Assembly: GCF_008704715.1 (NCBI RefSeq)
Contig: NZ_CP023689.1
Span: 7,564,001-7,628,000 of the forward strand
DNA: 64,000 nt
Source: Streptomyces chartreusis
GTDB lineage: Bacteria > Actinomycetota > Actinomycetes > Streptomycetales > Streptomycetaceae
Reading direction: 5' to 3'
Below are positions 1 to 9,377 of this stretch, in pieces. The translations under genes and the position numbers were made by a program. Below the pieces are notes generated by a model. It ran no database searches. It saw only the letters and a program-made list of their open reading frames with translations, and was not told where the DNA came from. The first letter of the stretch is position 1, and every line of letters begins with the position of its first letter.

Positions 1-81
1 CAGGCGGGAGAGTTCGGCGTAGTGGCGCTCGAAGAAGGCGTGGAACTCCACGGCGGCGGCGTCGTCGACGACCGTGCCCAC
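1..81 (-). CDS. ECF/SigE-like sigma factor, N-terminal fragment
   Basis: Only the first 27 codons lie in the window; the gene continues past the left edge. Reading the minus strand from a GTG at 81 gives an acidic start followed by VEFHAFFERHYAELSRL, which looks like the start of sigma-70 region 2 in SigE-type ECF sigma factors, where the FxxFxxxHYxxLxRLA pattern begins region 2.1. An AGGAGG-like ribosome binding site sits about seven bases upstream of the GTG, at roughly 90-96, which supports the start. The gene is divergent from the permease at 341. The call rests on a short stretch, so the subfamily is uncertain. Confidence 0.6.
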   Translation of the reverse strand, partial: MGTVVDDAAAVEFHAFFERHYAELSRL

Positions 82-248
82 GGGCGACCCCTCCTGCCTG
101 CCGGTGGCGTGTGGACGGCGTGTGTTCCTCCGGCGATCATTTCGCGATCATCCGGGCGGGATGCGGAAGCGTAGCAGTGCCCAAAGGCCCTTCTTGTGCG
201 GGATGTCGAACGTCGTGTGGAACCTCGCACGTGAACAGCGCTGATTCC

Positions 249-283
249 GTAACACGAAGAAAACCTGAAACGCGTTCAACGCG
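249..283. promoter_or_regulatory. Candidate GlnR-like box and adjacent palindrome upstream of the nucleobase permease
   Basis: GTAAC at 249-253 is followed six bases later by AAAAC at 260-264, close to the actinobacterial GlnR pattern gTnAC-n6-GaAAC; a second GAAAC lies at 267-271. It is directly followed by CGCGTTCAACGCG (271-283), a perfect 6+1+6 palindrome. The block lies about 60-90 bases before the permease ATG. The rest of the 82-340 spacer contains no other signal I can support apart from the ribosome binding site AAGGAG at 327-332. Confidence 0.35.
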
Positions 284-340
284 GGAACAATCCAGCCAGC
301 ATCCGCACACCGATCCGTCAGGCAACAAGGAGTTGGCGCC

Positions 341-1792
<1,452 letters not shown>

Positions 1793-1832
1793 GGGACGCT
1801 GCGCGGCCGGTCCGGGATCGTCGTGGCCGGTC

Positions 1833-1862
1833 GCGCAGTTCCCCGCGCCCCTGAAGGGGCGC
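1833..1862. repeat. Dispersed GCGCAGTTCCCCGCGCCCC repeat forming a hairpin between convergent genes
   Basis: The 19-base core GCGCAGTTCCCCGCGCCCC (1833-1851) continues into TGAA and GGGGCGC, giving a 7-bp hairpin (1845-1851 with 1856-1862) that abuts the stop codon of the penicillin-binding protein gene. The same core recurs at 9339-9357 and, inverted, at 51304, 51360 and 51439. Here and at 9.35 kb it lies between convergent genes, so a bidirectional terminator role is plausible. Confidence 0.7.
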
Positions 1863-3304
1863 TATCGCAGTGCCGCCTCCATGACCGCCTTGGCCACCGG
1901 CGCGGCCAGCCCGTTGCCGCTGACCTCCGAGCGGGCCGCGTCCGACTGCTCGACCAGGACCGCCACGGCGACCTCCTTGCCGTCGGCCTTGCCGTACGAC
2001 GTGAACCAGGCGTACGGCGTCTTGCTGTTGTTCTCGCCGTGCTGGGCGGTACCCGTCTTGCCGCCGACCGTCGCGCCGGCGATCTGCGCGTTCGTGCCGG
2101 TGCCGTCCTCCACGACCGTCTGCATCGCCGACTGGAGCTGCTCGGCGGTGGAGGAGCTGACGATCTCCGTCGTGTCGGCCGAGTCGTCGTAGTTCTCCAG
2201 CGCGTTGCCGCCGCTGTCGGTGATCTGGGACACCATGTGCGGCGAGACCAGCTTGCCGTCGTTGGCGATGGCGGCGGACACCATGGCCATCTGCAGGGGC
2301 GTCGCCGTGACGTCGAACTGGCCGATGCCGGACAGCCCGGTCTGCGCCTTGTCCATGTCCTTGGGGTAGACGCTCTCGTACGCCCGCACCGGCACGTCCT
2401 GCGACGCGTCGTTGAAGCCGAACTTCTCGGCCATCGCCCGCACCTTGTCCTGCCCCAGGTCGACGGCCAGGCTGCCGAAGACGTTGTTGCACGAGTACTG
2501 CAGAGCGACCCGGATCGAGGCGTCCTCGCAGGGGGCGGACGGGTTCTCGTTCGTCAGCTTGCTGCTGGAGTCAGGCAGCGGGTACGGATCCGGGCTGTCC
2601 GTCTTCTCGTCCACCGACGAGTACAGCCCGTCCTCCAGCGCGGCGGCCGCCACGACCAGCTTGAACGTCGAACCCGGCGGCAGCGGCTGGCGCAGCGCCC
2701 GGTTCGTCATCGGCTTGTCGGAGTCCTTCGTCAGCTCCTTCCAGGCGGCGGAGTCGCCCGTGGTGATCCGCGACGGGTCGTACGACGGGGTCGAGACGAC
2801 CGCCAGGATCTTCCCGGTGGCCGGGTCGATCGCGACGGCCGCGCCCTTCTTGTCGCCGAGCGCGTCGTACGCGGCCTTCTGCACGTCCGGGTCGATCGTC
2901 GTGATCACGTTGCCCGGCTCGGACCGCTTGTTGGTGACCGTGTCCAGCACGCTCTTGAGCCGGTTGTCGGTGCCGTCCAGCAGATCCCGGTAGATCCCCT
3001 CCAGCTGGGTGGCGCCGAACGCCTGCGAGCTGTAGCCGGTCACGGCGGCGTACAGCGAGCCGTCCGTGTACGTCCGCTTGTAGGCGAGGTCACCGCTCTT
3101 CGTGCGGGCCGAGCCGGTGATCGACTCTCCGCCCACGACGATGTTGCCGAGCGGCTCGCTGTACAGCGCGATCGTGTTCCGTCGGTTGTCCTTGTCTTCC
3201 GCGAGTGCCTTGCCGTCGTAGAACTGCACCCAGGTCGCCCTGACCAGCAGAGCGAACACCAGCAGCAGCGTGAAGACGGACGCCCGCCTGATCGTCTTGT
3301 TCAT
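1862..3304 (-). CDS. Penicillin-binding protein, class B D,D-transpeptidase
   Basis: A 480-residue peptidoglycan transpeptidase that would cross-link stem peptides outside the membrane. It has one N-terminal membrane anchor (about residues 9-25), a PBP dimerisation-type region, and a complete transpeptidase domain: STFK at 212-215 with the acylated serine, SCN at 271-273, and KTG at 416-418. The compact size and lack of a PASTA tail resemble the PbpA/FtsI-like class B enzymes that work with SEDS polymerases, but no rodA/ftsW neighbour is present here. The ATG is preceded by a 55-base gap from the response regulator gene upstream on the same strand. In S. coelicolor I recall a similar secreted PBP beside an ECF sigma factor gene. 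Confidence 0.9.
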   Translation of the reverse strand: MNKTIRRASVFTLLLVFALLVRATWVQFYDGKALAEDKDNRRNTIALYSEPLGNIVVGGESITGSARTKSGDLAYKRTYTDGSLYAAVTGYSSQAFGATQLEGIYRDLLDGTDNRLKSVLDTVTNKRSEPGNVITTIDPDVQKAAYDALGDKKGAAVAIDPATGKILAVVSTPSYDPSRITTGDSAAWKELTKDSDKPMTNRALRQPLPPGSTFKLVVAAAALEDGLYSSVDEKTDSPDPYPLPDSSSKLTNENPSAPCEDASIRVALQYSCNNVFGSLAVDLGQDKVRAMAEKFGFNDASQDVPVRAYESVYPKDMDKAQTGLSGIGQFDVTATPLQMAMVSAAIANDGKLVSPHMVSQITDSGGNALENYDDSADTTEIVSSSTAEQLQSAMQTVVEDGTGTNAQIAGATVGGKTGTAQHGENNSKTPYAWFTSYGKADGKEVAVAVLVEQSDAARSEVSGNGLAAPVAKAVMEAALR

Positions 3305-3359
3305 CCCACTTCCAAGGACGATCAGGTTGGGGGCAATCGTTCCCTTGCGCCCCGTTTTC

Positions 3360-4022
3360 TCATCGGGCGTTCATGAAGCCCGCCTCGTACGCGGCGATCA
3401 CCGCCTGGGTGCGGTCCCGGGTGCCGGTCTTCGCCAGGACCGCCGCCACGTGCGATTTCACGGTCGCCGGACCGACCTCCATCCGCCGTGCGATCTCCGC
3501 GTTGGTCAGACCCTGCGCCATCAGCCGCAGCACATCGCTCTCCCGCCCTGTGAGCCGCGCCACCCAGGGCGGCGGCGTGCGGTACGCGCGCGCGTGCTCG
3601 GCCGCCAGGGCGCGTACCGCCGACGGGAACAGCAGGGTGTCGGTGTGCGAGACCAGCCGTACGGCCTGGACGAGCGCGTCGGCGTCCGACCGCTTCAGCA
3701 GGAACCCGGCGGCTCCGGCCCGCAGGGCGTCGTACACGTAGGAGTCGTTCTCGAAGGTGGTGACGACGACGATGCGGGGCGGGTCGTCGAGGGTGGCCAG
3801 GATCTGCTCGGTGGCGCGGATGCCGTCGATCTCCGGCATCCGGACGTCCATGAGGACGACGTCTGGCCGCAGCTCCCGCACGACCGACACGGCCTCGGCC
3901 CCGGACGCCGCCTCGCCGACCACCTCCAGGTCCGGCTCGGCGGACAGGATGGCGCGCAGGGCGCTGCGCACCATGCGCTCGTCGTCGGCGAGGACGATCC
4001 GGACGGGCGGGCAGGTCGTCAT
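3360..4022 (-). CDS. NarL/FixJ-family response regulator
   Basis: A 220-residue transcription factor with an N-terminal receiver domain (DDE acidic pocket at residues 13-15, phospho-acceptor Asp59 in VVLMDVRMP, conserved Lys110) and a C-terminal LuxR-type helix-turn-helix (about 155-215, with TNAEIARRMEVGPATVKSH). The start is taken as the ATG at 4022 because it overlaps the kinase stop codon as ATGA, the usual arrangement for coupled kinase/regulator pairs; a longer open frame exists upstream but would run deep into the kinase gene. It should be phosphorylated by the kinase encoded immediately upstream. Target genes are unknown. Confidence 0.92.
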   Translation of the reverse strand: MTTCPPVRIVLADDERMVRSALRAILSAEPDLEVVGEAASGAEAVSVVRELRPDVVLMDVRMPEIDGIRATEQILATLDDPPRIVVVTTFENDSYVYDALRAGAAGFLLKRSDADALVQAVRLVSHTDTLLFPSAVRALAAEHARAYRTPPPWVARLTGRESDVLRLMAQGLTNAEIARRMEVGPATVKSHVAAVLAKTGTRDRTQAVIAAYEAGFMNAR

Positions 4023-5287
4023 GCGGGTCCCTTCATGGGCAGTCGTACGTGCAGCCGCCACGCTCCCCGCTCGGGGCCGGCCTCGGCCGTGCCGCCCAGC
4101 AGCCGGGCCCGGTCGGCGATGCCGCGCAGGCCGTGACCGCCGCCGGGACGGCAGGACGGGGCCCGCTCCAGCGGATTCTCGACGGTGATCTCCAGGTGCC
4201 CGTCGGCGATCCCGATGCTCAGGCTCACGCTCGTCGCGTCACCGGCGTGCCTGAGGGCGTTGCTCAGCCCCTCCTGCACGATCCGGTACGCCTCGCGGGA
4301 CAGGACGGGCGGCAGGGCCTCCGGGTCGACGCCGACCGTCGAGGTCACCCGAAGCCCGCACGCGCGCGTGCGCCGCAGCAGACCTGCGAGGTCCCCGGCG
4401 AGGGTGGGCGCCGGGGCCGTACCGGGTGCGTCGCCGTCCCTCAGCACGCCGAGGACGGCGTCGAGTTCGCCGACCGTGCGCCGGGTCGTGTCCTCGATCG
4501 CGGCGAGCGCCTCACGGACGAACTCCGGGTCGGTGTCGAGCACCCGGCGGGCCGCGCTCGCCTGAAGGGTGACGGCGCTCAGCGCATGGCCCACGGAGTC
4601 GTGCAGCTCGCGTGCGAGCCGGTTGCGCACGGCGAGGTCGGCGGCGCGCGCCTCGGCAGCCGCGAGCCGGTCCTCCGGCGCGGGACCGAGCAGTACCGGC
4701 GCCCAGCGGGCCAGGAGCGTGCCGGAGACCGCCGCGCAGCCGGCCAGCGCCAGCATCGTCGCCACGCCCGCGACCGGCGCGAGCGCCAGTACCCAGGTGT
4801 GGTCGAGGGGCCCGGGCAGCTCGACGAGGGTGTCCCCGCCCAGCCACACCAGCAGCGGCAGCGCGGTCAGGAACCCGGCGAACGGCGGCACCGCCAGCGA
4901 CATCCCCGAGATGATCCCGCCGAACCCGAGATGCAGCGTGAACCAGGCCGCCGCACGCCCCTTCGCCGCCCACGTCCGCGCGGGGCCGTGGGCCAGCCGG
5001 TCCGCCCCGATGCCGCACAGCGACCGCACGGCACCCGACTCCAGCGGCCGGGTCAGCGGGAACACGGCGGCGGTGACCGCGGCCAGGGGCAACCCGACGG
5101 CGAAGGACAGGAGTTGGAGCGGCAGGTCGTTGAACACGTACCGGGAGTCCATGGCGGGGCCCACGACGAGCTGGCCCACGAAGACGTACGGCATGGCGAG
5201 CGCACCGCCCAGGATCAGATGGATCCAGCGCAGCCGCGCCTGCCGGCCGAACAGCAGACGGAGGAAGCCGTTCACGGCGTACGGCAC
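4019..5287 (-). CDS. NarL-type sensor histidine kinase (HisKA_3)
   Basis: A membrane-bound sensor kinase of about 422 residues. The N-terminal half has around five to six hydrophobic helices with no obvious extracellular sensor domain; the C-terminal half has the HisKA_3 phospho-acceptor box RELHDSVGHALSAV and a HATPase_c domain with the N-box-like EGLSNALRHA and the G-box GGHGLRGI. Two GTG starts are possible: 5287, with GAGGG at good spacing, and 5275, which overlaps the upstream stop as GTGA; I chose 5287 for its ribosome binding site. It lies between its partner regulator and a membrane protein gene, all on the minus strand, suggesting one transcript. Signal is unknown. Confidence 0.88.
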   Translation of the reverse strand: MPYAVNGFLRLLFGRQARLRWIHLILGGALAMPYVFVGQLVVGPAMDSRYVFNDLPLQLLSFAVGLPLAAVTAAVFPLTRPLESGAVRSLCGIGADRLAHGPARTWAAKGRAAAWFTLHLGFGGIISGMSLAVPPFAGFLTALPLLVWLGGDTLVELPGPLDHTWVLALAPVAGVATMLALAGCAAVSGTLLARWAPVLLGPAPEDRLAAAEARAADLAVRNRLARELHDSVGHALSAVTLQASAARRVLDTDPEFVREALAAIEDTTRRTVGELDAVLGVLRDGDAPGTAPAPTLAGDLAGLLRRTRACGLRVTSTVGVDPEALPPVLSREAYRIVQEGLSNALRHAGDATSVSLSIGIADGHLEITVENPLERAPSCRPGGGHGLRGIADRARLLGGTAEAGPERGAWRLHVRLPMKGPA

Positions 5288-6285
5288 TTGGCCCTCGCCG
5301 AGCGCTCCGCGAGGAAGTGGACGCCGAGACTGGCGACGAGGATGCCGACGATCATCTGGCCAGCGTAGGTGAGGTTCATCAGCTGCGTCGGGCGGTCGGC
5401 GACGTCGTCGACGCCGCCCAGCGAGGCCAGCGACAGCCAGCCGCCCCAGCAGGCGACGGCGGCCGAGCCGACCCAGGCCAGGGCGAGCGGCACCAGGACG
5501 GGCAGGGTGCGTCCGCGGCGGAAGGCGAGCTGCCAGGCACCCGCGACGGCGGCGGCGAGGAAGACGACGTACATGACCTCCAGGACCTGGAAGTCGGCGG
5601 TCGCCTCGTCCGCGCGGCCCTCGCTGAGCCCGGCCGTGCTGCCGCAGGCCCACAGCAGGTGCACGGTGAGCGGGAACAGCGCGAGAAGGCCGGCGGCGAC
5701 GGCGGTCACCCGCTGGGCCGCGCCGAGGACGCCGACCGGCAGCTCCCACACCCGCCCCCGCCACAGCGGCGCCCAGCGGTCCCGGGCGTACAGCGCGAAC
5801 AGCGCACTCAGCGCCAGCCCCTGCACGATGAACCCGCTGTACACGACGGCGAACACCCACTCGTCGAGGAAGGGCTCGCCCGCGGGTCCGCGATGGCCGC
5901 CCCCGCCGAACAGGCGCACGACGAGCTGGAGCGGGAACCCGGTCATGATCGGCGCGAGCAGCCCGGTGGCCACCCAGGCGGGGAGGACGAGCAGCCACGC
6001 GGGCACCCGCAGCCCCCACGGCCGGGTCAGCACCAGCGCGAGCACGATCACGGCACTGTCCAGCAGTACCGAGACGCCGTTGGCCACCGCCATCGACAGC
6101 CGGTGCTCCAGCAGCGAGCTGCCCGCCGGGATCCCGATGTGACTCCCGGCGATCCAGGCGGCCTTGAGCCCGAGATAGGGCACGCACGAGACGATGGCGA
6201 CGGCCCGCAGGATCCTGCGGGGCCGGCCGGGACCGACGGATCCTGCGGGGGCGGTGCCCGGGGTGGGAGCGAGCGTCTGCGTCAT
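5272..6285 (-). CDS. Multi-spanning membrane protein of a two-component operon
   Basis: A 337-residue integral membrane protein with about eight or nine predicted hydrophobic helices and no recognisable enzymatic motif. It begins MTQTLAPTPGTAPAG, a disordered cytoplasmic tail, and ends in a short basic segment (AERSARAKCRTP). It is the first gene of a minus-strand set with the histidine kinase and response regulator, and its end overlaps the kinase start, so the three products are probably made together. A role as an accessory sensor or membrane partner of the kinase is inferred from context only. The start ATG at 6285 follows GGGAG. I do not recognise the family. Confidence 0.75.
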   Translation of the reverse strand: MTQTLAPTPGTAPAGSVGPGRPRRILRAVAIVSCVPYLGLKAAWIAGSHIGIPAGSSLLEHRLSMAVANGVSVLLDSAVIVLALVLTRPWGLRVPAWLLVLPAWVATGLLAPIMTGFPLQLVVRLFGGGGHRGPAGEPFLDEWVFAVVYSGFIVQGLALSALFALYARDRWAPLWRGRVWELPVGVLGAAQRVTAVAAGLLALFPLTVHLLWACGSTAGLSEGRADEATADFQVLEVMYVVFLAAAVAGAWQLAFRRGRTLPVLVPLALAWVGSAAVACWGGWLSLASLGGVDDVADRPTQLMNLTYAGQMIVGILVASLGVHFLAERSARAKCRTP

Positions 6286-6296
6286 GCCCCCACGCT

Positions 6297-6355
6297 CCCG
6301 CGCGGCGGCAGGAGTACACCTCCTGCGCGACGGTGATCCGTCTCCGCCGCGCGGG
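6297..6355. other. Long nested stem-loop between GNAT gene and two-component operon
   Basis: CCCGCGCGGCGG (6297-6308) pairs perfectly over 12 bp with CCGCCGCGCGGG (6344-6355), and the enclosed segment contains a second hairpin, GCAGGAG-TACAC-CTCCTGC (6308-6326). It sits between the GNAT stop and the start of the membrane protein gene, overlapping the latter's ribosome binding site region. It may terminate the GNAT transcript or modulate translation of the next gene. Confidence 0.6.
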
Positions 6356-6365
6356 GGAGGCCCGC

Positions 6366-6836
6366 TCAGCCCAGCAGCGTCAGGACCAGCTCGTCGATCT
6401 CCTCGCCGCGCGCGTTCGCGAACCCCCGCGCGCGGGCCCTGACTTCGAAGCCGCACTTCGTCAGCACCCGCAGCGAGCCCTCGTTGTCCGCCGCGGTCCG
6501 TGCGTACAGCGGGCGTTCGGGCACCTCGGTGAGCAGTCCGCGCAGGGCGGCCGTGGCCACCCCGCGGCCCCAGTACGCGCGGTCGACCCAGTAGGTCACC
6601 TCCCGCTCGCCGGGCTCCCCGTACACCGCCGCGCTCCCGACCACGTCACCGTCGGCCAGGATCGTGCGCAGCACGTACGCGGAGGACCGGATCCGGCTCC
6701 AGTGCGCGTCGAACGCGTCCCGGTCCGCCGGGTCCTTGGGGGTGAAGGCCGCCATCCGCAGGGCCTCGGGGTCGTTCATCTGGCGGTAGAAGACCGGCAG
6801 ATCGCTGTCGTGCACCTCGCGCAGTTCCACATCCAT
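6366..6836 (-). CDS. GNAT-family N-acetyltransferase
   Basis: A 156-residue single-domain acetyltransferase of the RimJ/RimL-like group. The N-terminus MDVELREVHDSDLPVFYRQ and the acetyl-CoA pyrophosphate-binding segment YWGRGVATAALRGLL are typical, followed by the usual beta-strand/helix with NEGSLRVLTKCGFE. The acceptor substrate cannot be predicted. It lies just downstream of the IclR regulator gene on the same strand (three-base gap) and upstream of the two-component genes, separated from them by the nested stem-loop at 6297-6355. Confidence 0.85.
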   Translation of the reverse strand: MDVELREVHDSDLPVFYRQMNDPEALRMAAFTPKDPADRDAFDAHWSRIRSSAYVLRTILADGDVVGSAAVYGEPGEREVTYWVDRAYWGRGVATAALRGLLTEVPERPLYARTAADNEGSLRVLTKCGFEVRARARGFANARGEEIDELVLTLLG

Positions 6837-6839
6837 GGA

Positions 6840-7613
6840 TCAGAGCCTACGAGTGGCCAGTGTCAGTCTGTCCCGCGCGTCGAACAACGCGTCCTTCACC
6901 ATCTGTTCGTGCGCGGGCGTCAGCCGGGCCACCGGCACCGAGCAGCTGATCGCGTCGCGGGCGGGAGTGCGGTACGGGATCGCCACGCCGAAGCAGCGCA
7001 GGCCCAGGGTGTTCTCCTCGCGGTCCACGGCGAAGCCCTGCTCGCGGACCTGGTGGAGCTCCTCGATCAGCTTCTCGCGGTCGGTGATCGTGTTCTCGGT
7101 CAGCGCGGGCAGCGTCTCCGGGAGCATCTTGCGGACCTGCTCGTCCGAGTACGTGCTCAGCAGCGCCTTGCCGAGGGAGGTCGAGTGCGCGGGCAGCCGG
7201 CGGCCGACCCGGGTGAAGGGGCGCAGGTAGTGCTGGGACTGGCGGGTGGCGAGGTAGACGACGTTCGTGCCGTCCAGACGCGCCAGGTGGATGGTCTCCG
7301 TGGTGTCGTCCGACAGCCGGTCCAGGGTCGGGCGGGCCGCCGCGACCACCTCGTCGCCGTCGATGTACGAGGTGCCGACCAGCAGCGCCCGCACGCCGAT
7401 GCCGTAGCGGGTGCCGGTCGCGTCCGTCTCCACCCAGCCCAGTTCCACGAGTGTGCGCAGCAGCATGTAGAGGCTGGACTTGGGGTATCCGACGGCCTCC
7501 TGGACCGCCGCGAGGGAGTGCATGCCGGGGCGCCCGGCGAAGTATTCGAGCAGTTCAACCGTCCGTACCGCGGACTTGACCTGCGCTCCGCCGCCCGTCT
7601 CGCCTGCCGACAT
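6840..7613 (-). CDS. IclR-family transcriptional regulator
   Basis: A 257-residue regulator with an N-terminal winged helix (SAVRTVELLEYFAGRPGMHSL, then KSSLYMLLRTLVELGWVE) and a C-terminal IclR effector-binding domain containing HSTSLGKALLS and the DREENTLGLRCFGVAIP segment. I chose the ATG at 7613 because it follows AAGGGG and gives the usual IclR length; an upstream in-frame ATG would add about 18 residues. It is divergent from an aldehyde dehydrogenase gene, with a near-perfect palindrome between them (7676-7695), so it probably controls that gene and itself in response to a carboxylate or sugar-acid intermediate. The effector is not known. Confidence 0.9.
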   Translation of the reverse strand: MSAGETGGGAQVKSAVRTVELLEYFAGRPGMHSLAAVQEAVGYPKSSLYMLLRTLVELGWVETDATGTRYGIGVRALLVGTSYIDGDEVVAAARPTLDRLSDDTTETIHLARLDGTNVVYLATRQSQHYLRPFTRVGRRLPAHSTSLGKALLSTYSDEQVRKMLPETLPALTENTITDREKLIEELHQVREQGFAVDREENTLGLRCFGVAIPYRTPARDAISCSVPVARLTPAHEQMVKDALFDARDRLTLATRRL

Positions 7614-7675
7614 CGCCCTTGACCCCTTCGTTCGACGGGAAATAGTCTCCGACAGCGTATTCATCATCAGAGACA

Positions 7676-7695
7676 GTGTTCAGTATATCGAACAC
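7676..7695. promoter_or_regulatory. Palindromic operator candidate in the IclR/aldehyde dehydrogenase intergenic region
   Basis: GTGTTC (7676-7681) and GAACAC (7690-7695) form a perfect 6-bp inverted repeat around an AT-rich 8-base centre (AGTATATC). It lies between two divergent genes, 63 bases from the regulator start and 52 from the dehydrogenase start, exactly where an IclR dimer would be expected to bind. Confidence 0.6.
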
Positions 7696-7746
7696 CCCTG
7701 GTGGATGACCCAGTACTGCGGCATTACATGTGTGGAGGGACCCGCG

Positions 7747-9276
7747 GTGGCAGCAGCACCAGTCTGGAGTGTCGACCCCCGAACCGGGAAGCAGCGTGAA
7801 CAGGTTGCGGTGGAGGCCACAGCCCAGGAGGTGGACACCGCCGTCCGCGCCGCGCACGAGGCGCGCGGCTCCCTCGCCGACCGCACGGTCCGCTCGGCGT
7901 TCCTGCGCACCGCCGCCGACCGGCTCCAGACGGCCAAGGACCAGCTCGTCGAGGCCGCCGACGCCGAGACCGCGCTCGGCCCGGTCCGCCTCACCGGCGA
8001 ACTCGCCCGCACCTGCTACCAGCTGCGTGCCTTCGCGGACATCGTCGACGAGGGCGCCTTCCTCGACGTCGTCATCAACCACCCCGACGACACCGCGACC
8101 CCGCCGGTCCCCGACCTGCGCCGCTACAAGGTGTCCCTCGGGGTCGTCGCCGTCTACTCGGCGTCCAACTTCCCCTTCGCCTTCTCCGTCGCCGGCGGCG
8201 ACACCGCCAGTGCGCTGGCCGCGGGCTGCCCGGTCGTCGTCAAGGCCCACCCCGACCACCCGGCGCTCTCCGAGCTGGTCGCCAAGGTGCTGCGCATCGC
8301 CGCCGCCGAGCACGGCATCCCGGCCGGCGTCGTCGGCCTGGTGCACGGCTTCGAGGCCGGCATCGAACTGATCAGGCACCCGCTGCTCGCCGCGGCCGGC
8401 TTCACCGGTTCCGTACGAGGGGGCCGCGCCCTCTTCGACGCGGCCGCCGCCCGCCCGGTCCCGATCCCCTTCCACGGCGAGCTGGGCTCCCTGAACCCGG
8501 TCGTCGTCACCGAGGCGGCCGCGACCGAGCGCGGCGAGGCCATCGGCACCGGACTCGCCGGGTCCATGACGCTGGGCGTCGGGCAGTTCTGCGTGAAGCC
8601 GGGTCTGGTGCTGGTGCCGTCCGGCGCCGCGGGCGACGGTCTGCTGAAGTCCCTCACGGACGCCGTCAGCGACACCGACGCCGGGGTCCTGCTTGACCAC
8701 CGGATGCGGGACAACTTCATCGCCGGGGTCGCCGAGCGCACCGAACTGCCGGACGTGCAGTCGCCGGTGACGCCGGGCGCGGGCGGCGAGCACACGGTCA
8801 GCGCCGGGTTCCTGACGGTCGCGGCCGACAGGCTCACCACCGAGGGCGCCTACGACCTGCTCCTGGAGGAGTGCTTCGGCCCGGTCACGGTGGTGGCCCG
8901 CTACGACGACGACGCGCAGGCGCAGGCCGTGCTGTCCCGGCTGCCCGGCAACCTCACCGCGACGGTCCACCTGTCCGCCGAGGAGGCGGCCGGCGAGGGA
9001 CGCGGCGCGGAGATCCTCGCCGAGCTGACGCCGCTGGCGGGGCGCGTGCTCGTCAACGGCTGGCCGACGGGTGTTGCCGTGGCACCGGCCCAGCACCACG
9101 GCGGTCCGTACCCGGCGACGACTTCGACGTCCACGTCGGTGGGGGGTACCGCCATCGAGCGGTGGCTGCGGCCGGTGGTCTATCAGGGGGCGCCTGCGGC
9201 GCTGCTTCCTGCGGAGCTTCGGGACGAGAATCCGCTGGGGCTGCCTCGGAGGTTCAACGGGCGGTTGGAACGCTGA
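7747..9276 (+). CDS. NADP-type aldehyde dehydrogenase (ketoglutarate-semialdehyde/2,5-dioxovalerate dehydrogenase-like)
   Basis: A 509-residue ALDH-superfamily enzyme that oxidises an aldehyde to a carboxylate with NAD(P)+. Visible family features are the cofactor-binding block YSASNFPFAFSVAGGDTAS and VVVKAHPDHP, the general-base Glu in PFHGELGSLNPV, the catalytic Cys in GVGQFCVKPG, and EECFGPVTVV near the C-terminus. These sequence variants (FPFAFS, KAHP, QFC) are characteristic of the 2,5-dioxopentanoate dehydrogenase branch used in sugar-acid or hydroxyproline degradation. The GTG start at 7747 follows GGAGGG. Pairing with a divergent IclR regulator supports a catabolic role; no dehydratase or other pathway gene is adjacent, so the substrate is an inference. 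Confidence 0.88.
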   Translation: MAAAPVWSVDPRTGKQREQVAVEATAQEVDTAVRAAHEARGSLADRTVRSAFLRTAADRLQTAKDQLVEAADAETALGPVRLTGELARTCYQLRAFADIVDEGAFLDVVINHPDDTATPPVPDLRRYKVSLGVVAVYSASNFPFAFSVAGGDTASALAAGCPVVVKAHPDHPALSELVAKVLRIAAAEHGIPAGVVGLVHGFEAGIELIRHPLLAAAGFTGSVRGGRALFDAAAARPVPIPFHGELGSLNPVVVTEAAATERGEAIGTGLAGSMTLGVGQFCVKPGLVLVPSGAAGDGLLKSLTDAVSDTDAGVLLDHRMRDNFIAGVAERTELPDVQSPVTPGAGGEHTVSAGFLTVAADRLTTEGAYDLLLEECFGPVTVVARYDDDAQAQAVLSRLPGNLTATVHLSAEEAAGEGRGAEILAELTPLAGRVLVNGWPTGVAVAPAQHHGGPYPATTSTSTSVGGTAIERWLRPVVYQGAPAALLPAELRDENPLGLPRRFNGRLER

Positions 9277-9338
9277 AAGGCTTCTAGGGGAGTGCCGCGA
9301 TCGGCCGTCGAAAGGCTGCGGCAGCGTCGTGGCTGGTC

Positions 9339-9367
9339 GCGCAGTTCCCCGCGCCCCTTTGGGGCGC
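9339..9367. repeat. Second copy of the dispersed GCGCAGTTCCCCGCGCCCC repeat with hairpin
   Basis: The 19-base core at 9339-9357 is followed by TTT and GGGGCGC, forming GCGCCCC-TTT-GGGGCGC (9351-9367). It lies between the convergent aldehyde dehydrogenase and response-regulator genes, as the copy at 1.85 kb does, and probably acts as a bidirectional terminator. Confidence 0.7.
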
Positions 9368-9377
9368 GGCAGAACCG

